Origin: Bacillota bacterium
GTDB taxonomy: Bacteria; Bacillota; Limnochordia; Darwinibacteriales; DTU012
DNA: 15,179 nt
Direction of reading: 5' to 3'
Assembly: GCA_012521805.1 (NCBI GenBank)
Contig: JAAYLQ010000093.1
Coordinates: 1 to 15,179, forward strand
Below the pieces are notes generated by a model. That model was not told the origin of the DNA, made no database searches, and saw nothing but the letters and a program-made list of their open reading frames with translations. Position 1 is the stretch's first letter; the number at the start of each line of letters is the position of its first letter. The position numbers and the translations under genes were made by a program. This document shows, in pieces, positions 7,033 to 14,186 of the stretch.

Positions 7033-8295
7033 TTAATTCAAATCAGGATAGAGCGGAAACTGATCGGCAATTGCTTTTACCCTTGCTTTAATCTCGGAAT
7101 AATCTGTTGTTTGCGGATTAAGGGTATCGCTGATAATTGCTGCAATCTGATCCATCTCTTGTTCTTTTAACCCCCGCGTTGTGAGGGCTGGAGTCCCAAG
7201 GCGAATCCCACTAGTAACAAACGGGCTCTCTGTTTCAAACGGGATCGTATTCTTATTAACTGTAACCCCCACATCGTCGAGGAGTTTTTCAGCATCCCTT
7301 CCAGTAAAGCCCCTTGCTTTTACGTTTACTAGAATTAAATGGTTATCAGTTCCACCAGAAACTAATACAAAACCACGCTCTTTTAATCCACTGGCTAACG
7401 CCTTGGCATTTTTAACTACCTGCTCTTGATATGTTTTGAATTCTGCTTTTAAAGCCTCCTGTAAAGCTACCGCTTTGGCAGCGATCACATGCATTAAAGG
7501 CCCACCTTGAATTCCCGGAAATACTGCTTTATCGATGTCTTTAGCCAATTCCCGACAGGTGAGAATCATACCACCCCGCGGCCCCCGCAAAGTTTTATGG
7601 GTAGTAGTTGTAACCACATGTGCATAAGGAACTGGACTGGGATGCACTCCTGCTGCTACTAAACCAGCAATATGTGCCATATCAACCATCAAGTATGCCC
7701 CAACCTCATCTGCAATTTCCCTAAGCAGTTTGAAATCAATAATCCGGGGATAAGCTGATGCCCCAGCAACAATCAGTTTCGGTTTATGGCGTTTGGCAAG
7801 ATCCCGAACCTGATCATAATCCAGCAGTTCTGTTTCCCGATCTACCCCATAATGCACAAAGTTAAACCAAGCACCAGACATATTGACCCTGCTGCCGTGG
7901 GTTAGATGGCCGCCATGGCTTAAATCCATGCCTAAAACAGTATCTTCGGGTTTCAGCAGCGCATAGTATACTGCTTGATTGGCCTGGGCACCCGAATGAG
8001 GCTGTACATTGGCATGATCTGCACCAAATAGTTTTTTAGCCCGCTCAATCGCTAATTCTTCTGCCACATCGACATGCTCACATCCACCATAATAACGTCT
8101 ACCAGGGTAACCTTCTGCATATTTATTAGTTAACGGGCTGCCCATTGCTTCTAAGACAGCTAAACTCACAAAATTCTCAGAAGCAATCAATTCAAGTTTT
8201 TCCGTCTGGCGTTTAGTCTCAAGACGAATAACTTCAAAGATTTCCGGATCAACTACCTGCAGATTTCGATACACACTCCTACCCCTCTCATCCAT
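7033..8295 (-). CDS. glyA: Serine hydroxymethyltransferase
   Basis: A 420-residue PLP enzyme that converts serine and tetrahydrofolate to glycine and 5,10-methylene-THF, the main one-carbon source. Motifs seen: ELIASENFVS (35-44), NKYAEGYPGRRYYGGCE, VQPHSGAQAN, VDMAHIAGL, and the PLP lysine K234 in VVTTTTHKTLRGPRGG. It is full length. The start is uncertain. The ATG at 8293-8295 has GAGGTG only 1-3 nt upstream, which is too close. A GTG at codon 8 (8272-8274) has AGGGG seven nt upstream and gives the usual family N-terminus (VYRNLQVVDPEIF). The upstream neighbour yqhV-like gene is divergent, with 30 nt between the two start codons. The MFS gene follows in the same transcript. Confidence 0.97.
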   Translation of the reverse strand: MDERGRSVYRNLQVVDPEIFEVIRLETKRQTEKLELIASENFVSLAVLEAMGSPLTNKYAEGYPGRRYYGGCEHVDVAEELAIERAKKLFGADHANVQPHSGAQANQAVYYALLKPEDTVLGMDLSHGGHLTHGSRVNMSGAWFNFVHYGVDRETELLDYDQVRDLAKRHKPKLIVAGASAYPRIIDFKLLREIADEVGAYLMVDMAHIAGLVAAGVHPSPVPYAHVVTTTTHKTLRGPRGGMILTCRELAKDIDKAVFPGIQGGPLMHVIAAKAVALQEALKAEFKTYQEQVVKNAKALASGLKERGFVLVSGGTDNHLILVNVKARGFTGRDAEKLLDDVGVTVNKNTIPFETESPFVTSGIRLGTPALTTRGLKEQEMDQIAAIISDTLNPQTTDYSEIKARVKAIADQFPLYPDLN

Positions 8296-8302
8296 TCACC
8301 TC

Positions 8303-8331
8303 ATATTTTCAAGGAGGTCTTTTTAATGCAA
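8303..8331 (-). promoter_or_regulatory. Possible glyA promoter over the yqhV start
   Basis: Minus-strand TTGCAT (8326-8331), a 17-nt spacer and AAATAT (8303-8308). If used, transcription would begin near 8296, at the annotated ATG, and would favour the internal GTG start of glyA. It overlaps the yqhV-like ribosome binding site and start codon. The -10 is weak, so this is a tentative call. Confidence 0.25.
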
Positions 8332-8595
8332 ACTGAATTCCGCATTGTTTTGAGTATGGCCTGTATGCGTATATTAGCTGGATTAATTGAAATCACTGCA
8401 GCACTACTCATGTTTAAATTTGGCAGAGTAGCTGCTGCAATGAAGATCAATGCAACATTAGGTTTGATAGGGCCAATGGTGCTGATGATAGTCAGCTCTC
8501 TAGGATTAATTGGACTTTCAGAGCAAGTATCCTACAGCAAAATGTTAATAATTATGCTTGGTGTGTTATTAATTTTTTATGGTACCCGCAGTTAG
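8326..8595 (+). CDS. YqhV-like small membrane protein (DUF2619)
   Basis: An 89-residue, very hydrophobic protein with three predicted membrane segments (about 9-30, 44-64 and 70-86) and hardly any soluble part. The pattern RILAGLIEITAALLMFKF, then IGPMVLMIVSSLGLIGLS and SYSKMLIIMLGVLLIFYG resembles Bacillus YqhV (DUF2619), whose function is unknown. The ATG has a strong AAGGAGGTC site 6 nt upstream. It is the only plus-strand protein gene in the window. It is divergent from glyA (30 nt between starts) and convergent with gnd (2 nt between stops). Its promoter must therefore lie inside the 5' end of glyA; none was convincing there. No terminator is visible after it. Confidence 0.8.
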   Translation: MQTEFRIVLSMACMRILAGLIEITAALLMFKFGRVAAAMKINATLGLIGPMVLMIVSSLGLIGLSEQVSYSKMLIIMLGVLLIFYGTRS

Positions 8596-8597
8596 GG

Positions 8598-10043
8598 TTA
8601 ATTCTGCGGAATGCTGGCTGCCTCGCTGCCTGGCGCCAACCATTCGGTATGAAAAACTCCCGGTTTATCAATCCGGCGATAAGTATGAGCTCCAAAGTAA
8701 TCGCGCTGAGCTTGAATTAGGTTTGCAGATAAGGTCTCCCGACGGTATCCATCGAAGTAGGACAAAGCAGAACTAAATGCGGGAATTGGAAGTCCTAACT
8801 GGACAGCCGCAGCTACCACCCTCCGCCAGCCAGCCTGCGCTTTTTCTACAGCTTCCTTGAAGTAGGGAGCTACCAGCAGGTTTGGCAGATTCGGATTTTG
8901 ATCGAAGGCTTCCTTTATTCGCTCTAAAAACTGAGCTCGGATGATGCAGCCGCCACGCCACATTAAAGCAATTTCACCAAGATTAAGATTCCATTCCCAT
9001 TCTTTAGAAGCCTCACGCATCAAAGCAAAACCTTGAGCGTAGGAGCAGATTTTTGAAGCATACAGTGCTTGGCGGATATCTTCAATAAATGCATCCCGAT
9101 CACCTGTATAGACAGCCCTCGGACCAGATAGCACTTGGGCAGCAGCCATCCTCTCCTCTTTAATCGCCGATAAACTTCTTGCAAAGACTGCTTCAGTTAT
9201 GGTTGGAGTGGCAATACCCAGATCAAGGGCTATTTGTGATGTCCACTTTCCGGTCCCTTTTTGACCAGCGGCATCTAGGATCAGCTCAACTAAAGGCTGA
9301 CCTGTTTCCTGATCCACTTTCGCAAGTATATCGCTGGTAATCTCAATCAGATAGCTGTCTAATTCTCCTTGATTCCATTCCGCAAAGACTTCGTGCATCT
9401 CTTGAGCAGACAAGCCAAGAGCATGCTTCATGATGTAATACGCTTCGCCAATCAGCTGCATATCACCGTATTCTATGCCGTTATGGACTGTTTTGACAAA
9501 ATGCCCTGCGCCATCCTTCCCAACCCACTGACAGCAGGGAAAATCATCGCCAACCTTAGCAGCTATGCTCTGCAGAATTGGTTTAACAGCATCCCACGCT
9601 GCTGGCGATCCTCCCGGCATGATGCTTGGTCCTTTCAATGCTCCTTCTTCACCACCGGATACTCCGGTCCCGATATATAAGAGCCCTGCTGCTTCAACTT
9701 TTTGGGTTCGGCGGTTAGTGTCTTGGTAGTGGGAATTTCCGCCATCAATAATAATGTCACCTTGCTCCAGCAGGGGAATTAGCCTATCAATAAAATCATC
9801 CACCGGTTGACCTGCTTTGACCATCAGCATAACTTTCCTGGGAGATTTCAGTGAGCTGACAAACTCCTCCAAAGAGTAAGTTCCAATAATCTTCTTACCC
9901 TTTGCCCGCCCTTCAACAAAATCAGTAACCTTTTGGACAGTCCGGTTGTATACAGCTACCGTATATCCTCTGCTTTCCATGTTGAGAACCAGGTTCTCGC
10001 CCATTACAGCCAAGCCGATTAAACCAATATCAGCTTTAGCCAT
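8598..10043 (-). CDS. gnd: 6-phosphogluconate dehydrogenase, decarboxylating
   Basis: A 481-residue cytoplasmic enzyme that oxidises 6-phosphogluconate to ribulose 5-phosphate and CO2, making NADPH in the pentose phosphate pathway. Rossmann motif GLAVMGENL near the start, with NRT after the second strand as in NADP-using members; substrate motif SGGEEGALKGPSIMPGG; and catalytic K184 and E191 in GHFVKTVHNGIEYGDMQL. The long form and the helical C-terminus are complete. I chose the ATG at 10041-10043, 8 nt after GGAGG, rather than a TTG two codons upstream that sits too close to that site. The start overlaps the stop of the TIM-barrel gene by 8 nt, so translation is probably coupled. Last gene of the ychF-ylbF-nfo-like-gnd run. 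Confidence 0.97.
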   Translation of the reverse strand: MAKADIGLIGLAVMGENLVLNMESRGYTVAVYNRTVQKVTDFVEGRAKGKKIIGTYSLEEFVSSLKSPRKVMLMVKAGQPVDDFIDRLIPLLEQGDIIIDGGNSHYQDTNRRTQKVEAAGLLYIGTGVSGGEEGALKGPSIMPGGSPAAWDAVKPILQSIAAKVGDDFPCCQWVGKDGAGHFVKTVHNGIEYGDMQLIGEAYYIMKHALGLSAQEMHEVFAEWNQGELDSYLIEITSDILAKVDQETGQPLVELILDAAGQKGTGKWTSQIALDLGIATPTITEAVFARSLSAIKEERMAAAQVLSGPRAVYTGDRDAFIEDIRQALYASKICSYAQGFALMREASKEWEWNLNLGEIALMWRGGCIIRAQFLERIKEAFDQNPNLPNLLVAPYFKEAVEKAQAGWRRVVAAAVQLGLPIPAFSSALSYFDGYRRETLSANLIQAQRDYFGAHTYRRIDKPGVFHTEWLAPGSEAASIPQN

Positions 10044-10899
10044 GCCCAATTCCTCCCTTGCGGTTTTGAACTATTTGATCGTATTCTCGCTTTAATAATA
10101 ACGCGTCCTCTTCCAAGTTTGGACTCTCACAGATCAGCCATCCGCCTACATCGTGGTCTACCAAAGCCTGCAGCACAGCCTGGTAATTCATGTCCGATTC
10201 AGGTAAAATTAAATGCTTCTTCTCGCCTTTTGGTCCATATTCAATTCCGGACAGATGCATATGCATTTGGTCAAGGGCGGATCTGCCCAGCTCAGATTGG
10301 ACAAACTCCAACACCCGGCTGATCTCATCATAAGTATTGTAAGCTCCTATACTGCGGGCATGGAGGTGAGAGAAATCTATGCAGGGATATACACCGGGTA
10401 TCTCAGCGGCTAAACGCACTATTTCTTCGACAGTCCCAAACTGAGTTGGGGAACCGGTTGTTTCGGGACGAAGATGAATCTGATTACCTTCATCATCCAG
10501 TTCCCTGCGGATCTCCCATAATTCCCGCTTCACATTCTCAAATACTTGTTCGTGATCCGTATCATGATAATAAGCAGCATGAAAGGTAACACTTTTTGCA
10601 CCTGCAGCCCACCCTACACGGGCTGCTTGTAAAATCCGTTCTTTGCTGGCGGCCACTTTGTCAGATTCGCTTGAATTAAGATTTATATAATAAGGAGCGT
10701 GCTCAGTTAATTCGATATGATGCTGTTCGCTTTCTGCCCGCAGTTCTTGGGCAGACCTTTCCCCCATCCGCACACCTCTCACAAACTCTATCTCCATGCA
10801 TTCTAACCCTAGTTCTGCCAGCTTCTTAACTGCTGCTTTTGATGTTCTAGGTTTAGCAGATATCGGTATTCCGGCTGTGCCAATTCGTACTCTATTCAA
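10036..10899 (-). CDS. Endonuclease IV-like TIM-barrel protein
   Basis: A 287-residue protein of the AP endonuclease family 2 / xylose-isomerase-like TIM-barrel fold. Most metal-ligand positions of endonuclease IV are recognisable: H67 (TEHAPYY), H107 (TFHAAYY), E146 (LRPETTGSPTQFGT), D175 and H178 (CIDFSHLHA), H215 (HMHLSGIEYG) and E258 (ICESP). The DxH motif that supplies two further ligands in E. coli Nfo reads KKH here (K227, H229), within GEKKHL. As far as I recall, archaeal-type Nfo-like proteins share this form. A role in base excision repair at abasic sites is plausible but not certain. The TTG start (10897-10899) is supported by AGAGGAGG at 6 nt. It lies 12 nt after the ylbF-like gene. 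Confidence 0.8.
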   Translation of the reverse strand: MNRVRIGTAGIPISAKPRTSKAAVKKLAELGLECMEIEFVRGVRMGERSAQELRAESEQHHIELTEHAPYYINLNSSESDKVAASKERILQAARVGWAAGAKSVTFHAAYYHDTDHEQVFENVKRELWEIRRELDDEGNQIHLRPETTGSPTQFGTVEEIVRLAAEIPGVYPCIDFSHLHARSIGAYNTYDEISRVLEFVQSELGRSALDQMHMHLSGIEYGPKGEKKHLILPESDMNYQAVLQALVDHDVGGWLICESPNLEEDALLLKREYDQIVQNRKGGIGHG

Positions 10900-10911
10900 T
10901 GGTTTCCTCCT

Positions 10912-11334
10912 CTAATTTCCTGGAGTCCATAGTTTTTTCGTAGCTCTTTGAATTGCATCTTCTGATAAGGATTGATCTTCATCCTCATCTTCAAGTTCAT
11001 ATAAAGATTCCAGACTGATGGCATCACTTAGTATTTCCTGAACATCCATCATCAACTTATGAAAAGCAAATTCCGCTTCAAACAGCTCTCTGATATAGGG
11101 ATTGATATTCAAGACTTCGTATAATTTCGCTAACTCCTCAGCTTGTGCCTCACTAACAGGTTTGCCTTCAAGATGCTGCTTCTGCAAACTCAACTGTTTC
11201 TTGTGGAAGTCCCTCAGCATAATTTTTGCCGCTTGATGTTTTTCGATTTCCTCTCTTGCCTGCTTTAAGCGCTGATACTCTTGGCTCGCAGCCAAGACAT
11301 CTGCTAACTGTTTTGCCGCAGTCCTAACATCCAC
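10912..11334 (-). CDS. YlbF family protein
   Basis: A 140-residue, mostly helical soluble protein matching the YlbF/YmcA family. The N-terminal pattern (VRTAAKQLADVLAASQEYQRLKQA) and the following helices (MLRDFHKKQLSLQKQHLEGK, AQAEELAKLYEVLNINPYIRELFEAEFAFHKLMMDVQEIL in pieces) fit it, plus an acidic tail (LEDEDEDQ). In Bacillus subtilis, YlbF works with YmcA and YaaT as the Y-complex that affects RNA maturation by RNase Y, competence, sporulation and biofilms; whether this member does is not known. I chose GTG at 11332-11334, with GGGAG 8 nt upstream and a family-like N-terminus, over a TTG seven codons upstream with a weak site. Follows ychF by 27 nt. Confidence 0.8.
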   Translation of the reverse strand: MDVRTAAKQLADVLAASQEYQRLKQAREEIEKHQAAKIMLRDFHKKQLSLQKQHLEGKPVSEAQAEELAKLYEVLNINPYIRELFEAEFAFHKLMMDVQEILSDAISLESLYELEDEDEDQSLSEDAIQRATKKLWTPGN

Positions 11335-11361
11335 ATCATCAACTCCCTTATTCAATCTGCC

Positions 11362-12423
11362 TTAAACATTAAACCTAAAACTGATAATGTCACCATCTTG
11401 CACAATATACTCTTTGCCTTCCAGTCGGAAAAGGCCTTTTTCTTTAACTTTTTGGATACTGCCTAACTCGATGAAATCATCATAGCTTACCACTTCAGCT
11501 CGAATAAAGCCTCGTTCAATATCAGAATGAATTTTTCCTGCCGCTTGTTTAGCATTGGTTCCTTGAGTAATAGTCCAAGCCCTAACTTCATCAGTTCCAG
11601 TTGTAAAATAAGATATCAGTCCTAAATGGGCGTATGCAGCACGGGACAGCCTTTCTATCCCAGACTCATTAATTCCCAAATCAGCCATGAACAGTGCCCT
11701 GTCTTCAGCTTCCAGCTGGCTGATCTCTACTTCCACCTGAGCGCTGACAATAATAATAGGAATACCGCGCTCTTCTGCCCAAGCCTCCAATTCATCCTGC
11801 TGCGGATAGGTATTTCTCTGCATCTGCTCTTCGTCAACATTTACTACCAATAGCAGAGGTTTCAGCGTTAGGAAGTTGTAACCTCGAATCATTTTGGCTT
11901 CATCGTCGGTGAAATCCAGCGTCCACAAAGGCAGGTCCTGCTCAAGAGCTTCCTGACATTTGGTTAAAACAGCTTTTTCCTTCTCGTAATTTTTGTTTTT
12001 AAAGCGCTCTTTTTCCAGCCGTTCCAGCCTAGTCTCCAGCAAGCTCCAGTCCGATAAAACCAATTCAGACTGGATCTGATTCAAATCCCGCATTGGTTCA
12101 ATTTTACCGTCAGCAGTTGGCACCAGATCACTGCGGAAAGCCCGCAGTACCTGGACAACTGCGTCTACATCTTTGATCGCATTGAGTAGAGTGTTTTCTT
12201 TTTTATTCACGCCAACAACTAATCCGGCAACATCCACTACCTCAATGGTAGCATATGTTGTCTTCTTCGGTTGAAATATTTTTGATAATTCAGTGATCCT
12301 GGGATCAAGTACTTTTGCAATCCCGGTGTTAGCCTGAAGATTTGCTTTCAACTCTACATTAGTCAGCAGTTGAAAAAGCGTCGTTTTGCCGCTTTGTGGT
12401 AGTCCAACAATTCCGATCTTCAA
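11362..12423 (-). CDS. ychF: YchF-like P-loop ATPase (Obg family, TGS domain)
   Basis: A 353-residue OBG-family P-loop protein. G1 is GLPQSGKTT (7-15), G3 is DVAGL (64-68), and the nucleotide-base motif is NVDE (195-198) in place of NKxD, which in YchF goes with ATP preference. A charged helical insert lies at about 126-162, and the C-terminal TGS-type domain (about 270-353) ends in DGDIISFRFNV as in YchF. It differs from canonical YchF in G1 (usually GLPNVGKST) and lacks the usual FPFCTI-like switch sequence. It may therefore be a divergent paralogue rather than the main ribosome-associated YchF. The TTG start has GGAGG 9 nt upstream. First gene of the run leading to gnd. Confidence 0.82.
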   Translation of the reverse strand: MKIGIVGLPQSGKTTLFQLLTNVELKANLQANTGIAKVLDPRITELSKIFQPKKTTYATIEVVDVAGLVVGVNKKENTLLNAIKDVDAVVQVLRAFRSDLVPTADGKIEPMRDLNQIQSELVLSDWSLLETRLERLEKERFKNKNYEKEKAVLTKCQEALEQDLPLWTLDFTDDEAKMIRGYNFLTLKPLLLVVNVDEEQMQRNTYPQQDELEAWAEERGIPIIIVSAQVEVEISQLEAEDRALFMADLGINESGIERLSRAAYAHLGLISYFTTGTDEVRAWTITQGTNAKQAAGKIHSDIERGFIRAEVVSYDDFIELGSIQKVKEKGLFRLEGKEYIVQDGDIISFRFNV

Positions 12424-12456
12424 TCACTGCTACCTCCATTGTTCTAATTCTCAATC

Positions 12457-12465
12457 ATTGTAACA
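12457..12465 (-). promoter_or_regulatory. Extended -10 promoter for the ychF-to-gnd run
   Basis: Minus-strand TGT followed by TACAAT (-10 at 12457-12462), without a good -35 box. It lies about 35 nt upstream of the ychF TTG start and just after the terminator of the aldolase gene, which is where a promoter is expected. Confidence 0.45.
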
Positions 12466-12512
12466 TATTTATCCAGTCCTCGCACATTCATTGTGCCAAA
12501 AATTAATAGAAT

Positions 12513-12544
12513 CCACCATAACAAATTTCATTTGTTGATGGTGG
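12513..12544 (-). terminator. Hairpin terminator after the aldolase gene
   Basis: CCACCAT/ATGGTGG and AACAAAT/ATTTGTT form a 14-bp stem with one bulged base and a 3-nt loop. On the minus strand it is followed by ATTCTATTAATTTTTG, a loose T-tract. It lies 25 nt after the aldolase stop codon. Confidence 0.65.
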
Positions 12545-12569
12545 AATTGAGTTAGCCTTGTCTTGCCTG

Positions 12570-13205
12570 TTATTTTGCCTCTTCGACCAGTTTAGCAGCA
12601 TAAGCGGTTATCTTTTCAAATTGGCCGGCAGCTATCGCTTCTTTATCAATTAGATTGCCGCCTACACCAACGACATCCACGCCTTTAGCCCGATATTCTT
12701 TAACATTATCGATGCTCACTCCTCCTGTAGCCATCAATGTAATGTGATCCAGGGGACCAAGCACGTTCCTAAAGAAGTTTGCAGTCACAACTCCAGCTGG
12801 GAAAATCTTAATCACATCTGCACCTGCTTCACATGCCTGCTGGATTTCTGTGGGTGTCATACATCCCGGCACTACCATTCTGCCGTAACGATTACCTAAT
12901 CGAATTAAGTCAACATTCAGTGTTGGTGCTACTAAAAACTGCGCTCCTGCCAACATTGCTGCCCTGCCGGTTTCAGGATCTAGTACCGTACCCGCTCCAA
13001 CAGCAATATCTTTTCCCAGCGCTTTGCGGACATCCGCTATTGCTTGGAGCGCATTTTCTGTATCCATGGTAATTTCGATAGCGGTAATGCCGCCTTCAAC
13101 CAGTGCTTGTGCAAGGGGCACAACTTTGCTTGTATCAAATTTACGCAGCACAGCAACTACTCTGCTCTCCATCATTTTCTCGAAAACTTCTATTTTGTAC
13201 TTCAT
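12570..13205 (-). CDS. eda: KDPG/KHG aldolase-like protein
   Basis: A 211-residue class I aldolase of the KDPG/KHG family, which cleaves 2-keto-3-deoxy-6-phosphogluconate (or 4-hydroxy-2-oxoglutarate) to pyruvate plus an aldehyde. The Schiff-base lysine is K133 in ADVIKIFPA; the catalytic glutamate is E44 in AIEITMDTE; GAGTVLD, VAPTLN, VPGCMTPTE and ATGGV are all typical. An oddity: the arginine that follows the glutamate by four residues in E. coli Eda (R49, phosphate/carboxylate contact) is D48 here, so the substrate may differ. The ATG at 13203-13205, 7 nt after AGGAGG, is preferred over the GTG just before it. No 6-phosphogluconate dehydratase or sugar-acid kinase is adjacent. It stands alone between two terminators. 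Confidence 0.88.
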   Translation of the reverse strand: MKYKIEVFEKMMESRVVAVLRKFDTSKVVPLAQALVEGGITAIEITMDTENALQAIADVRKALGKDIAVGAGTVLDPETGRAAMLAGAQFLVAPTLNVDLIRLGNRYGRMVVPGCMTPTEIQQACEAGADVIKIFPAGVVTANFFRNVLGPLDHITLMATGGVSIDNVKEYRAKGVDVVGVGGNLIDKEAIAAGQFEKITAYAAKLVEEAK

Positions 13206-13273
13206 CACATAACCTCCTGTATTGTTTGCCTTTATCTTATTTTTAACAGCGCACCAATTCTAATACCATACGA

Positions 13274-13354
13274 TTAGTTAATTAAACTGTTCTCGATTAG
13301 CCTCCATTTTCCTCCAACTTTCAAAAGCAGTCTGCGGCTCCCATCATCAAGTCC
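13274..13354 (-). pseudogene. Possible C-terminal remnant of a decayed gene
   Basis: A minus-strand open stretch of 26 codons ends in TAA at 13274-13276 and reads as a protein-like C-terminus (LDDGSRRLLLKVGGKWRL, then IENSLIN). Directly upstream in the same frame is a TGA, before it another protein-like stretch (AKFRGMPVGSVVKK), then a TAG. There is no start codon or ribosome binding site. It could be a gene broken by several stops, or chance. The family is not recognised. Confidence 0.25.
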
Positions 13355-13433
13355 TCACTTTTTTACAACACTACCAACTGGCATTCCTCTAAATTTGGCA
13401 CTATTACTCTAACACCAACAGCACATATATTTA

Positions 13434-13472
13434 GTTATCACAGCCATCTTATTTTAAGACAACTGTGACAAC
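13434..13472 (-). repeat. 39-nt interrupted palindrome / hairpin
   Basis: As minus-strand RNA the parts are GUUGUCACAG, UUG, UCUUA, AAA, UAAGA, UGG, CUGUGAUAAC. This gives a 10-bp outer stem (one G-U pair), a symmetric 3x3 internal loop, a 5-bp inner stem and a 3-nt loop. On the plus strand the G-U becomes an A-C mismatch, so the fold favours minus-strand RNA. No T-tract follows, so it is not a standard terminator. It lies about 230 nt upstream of the aldolase start. Confidence 0.5.
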
Positions 13473-13536
13473 ATCCTGGACATATCCATGGCAGTACATT
13501 GGTACTCAACATCATGGGGCAGTAAAGGAGAGCAGG

Positions 13537-13572
13537 AAAAAGCCCCGGATTTGAATACTAATCCGAGGCTTT
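13537..13572 (-). terminator. Terminator of the left discoidin lipoprotein gene
   Basis: Minus-strand AAGCCTCGGATT pairs with AATCCGGGGCTT (12 bp, one T-G pair), loop of 8 nt, followed by a short T run. It starts 36 nt after the lipoprotein stop codon. Confidence 0.8.
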
Positions 13573-13608
13573 AAAGTAAACTGTTCTCTGGCTACTAAAT
13601 TTTGCCTT

Positions 13609-14115
13609 CTAATTTTCTTCAGTTACGATGCCTATTTCTATCTCTGCTGCGGAGGCCCATCCACCAAAACCTTGAATAGCCTCTAATCTGATCTGAGTTG
13701 CTTCAACAGGAGAAAATTCAACTACCTTTTTATCGGTATTCAACGCCCATTCCCCATGGACTAGCTCAATAAAATCCTTTCCATCGGTGCTGTACAGCAG
13801 CCGATATTCTGTGATAATACCATTTGAATTTCCGTCCTGCCTAGGCAAATAAGCTACTTGATTCACTTTCGCAAGCCTGCTTAACTTAACCGTGATAGAC
13901 TGCGGCACCTTCTCGCTCCACTGAATGTGCCAAAAAGTGGCTGGATCCCCATCTACTGCATTTTTAGCTGCTTCATTAGCTTTTGATGTTTCTTCACTGG
14001 TTGCATAGGCTGTCAGTCTGACTCGCTCATTGCTGCTTTCATTTGTACACCCTGATACCAAAAGCAAAAGCACTGTGATCAGCAAAGTTGTCTTCAGCAA
14101 TTTACTCACTTTCAA
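13609..14115 (-). CDS. Discoidin (F5/8 type C) domain lipoprotein
   Basis: A 168-residue predicted lipoprotein: basic N-terminus, hydrophobic segment 7-20, lipobox LVSGC with C23 as the lipidated residue. The rest (about 33-163) is a single F5/8 type C / CBM32-like beta-sandwich, with VDGDPATFWH, YLPRQDGNSNGIITEYRLLY, STDGKDF and the closing WASAAEIEIGI. Such domains bind carbohydrates or other surface ligands; the ligand here is unknown and no enzyme domain is attached. It should sit on the outer face of the membrane. The TTG start is supported by GAGGGGG 7 nt upstream. It is a clear paralogue of the next gene upstream, with separate transcription implied by the terminators between them. Confidence 0.82.
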   Translation of the reverse strand: MKVSKLLKTTLLITVLLLLVSGCTNESSNERVRLTAYATSEETSKANEAAKNAVDGDPATFWHIQWSEKVPQSITVKLSRLAKVNQVAYLPRQDGNSNGIITEYRLLYSTDGKDFIELVHGEWALNTDKKVVEFSPVEATQIRLEAIQGFGGWASAAEIEIGIVTEEN

Positions 14116-14186
14116 TTCAGATCCCCCTCATAATTCTGATAATCTACAACAATTATTCATCAGCAAAAGAATAATTCCTTTATATT

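Larger units (their letters stand above)
13206..13536. other. Gene-poor stretch upstream of the aldolase gene
   Basis: About 330 nt lie between the lipoprotein terminator and the aldolase start. It contains the aldolase ribosome binding site, a possible decayed reading frame (13274-13354) and a 39-nt interrupted palindrome (13434-13472). No convincing sigma-A promoter for the aldolase was found in it, and no known riboswitch pattern was recognised. Confidence 0.6.

Noticed and set aside
8220..8325. A sporulation-sigma-like sequence (GATACACACT) as yqhV promoter within glyA
   Set aside because: Only a loose -10 resemblance and no matching upstream box, so it is not reported as a feature.
10044..10049. 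TTG start for gnd two codons upstream of the ATG
   Set aside because: Only 2 nt from GGAGG; the ATG is at an 8-nt spacing.
13488..13574. A 28-codon plus-strand frame starting ATGGCAGTACATTGG
   Set aside because: No ribosome binding site, no recognisable protein, and its end runs through the lipoprotein terminator hairpin.
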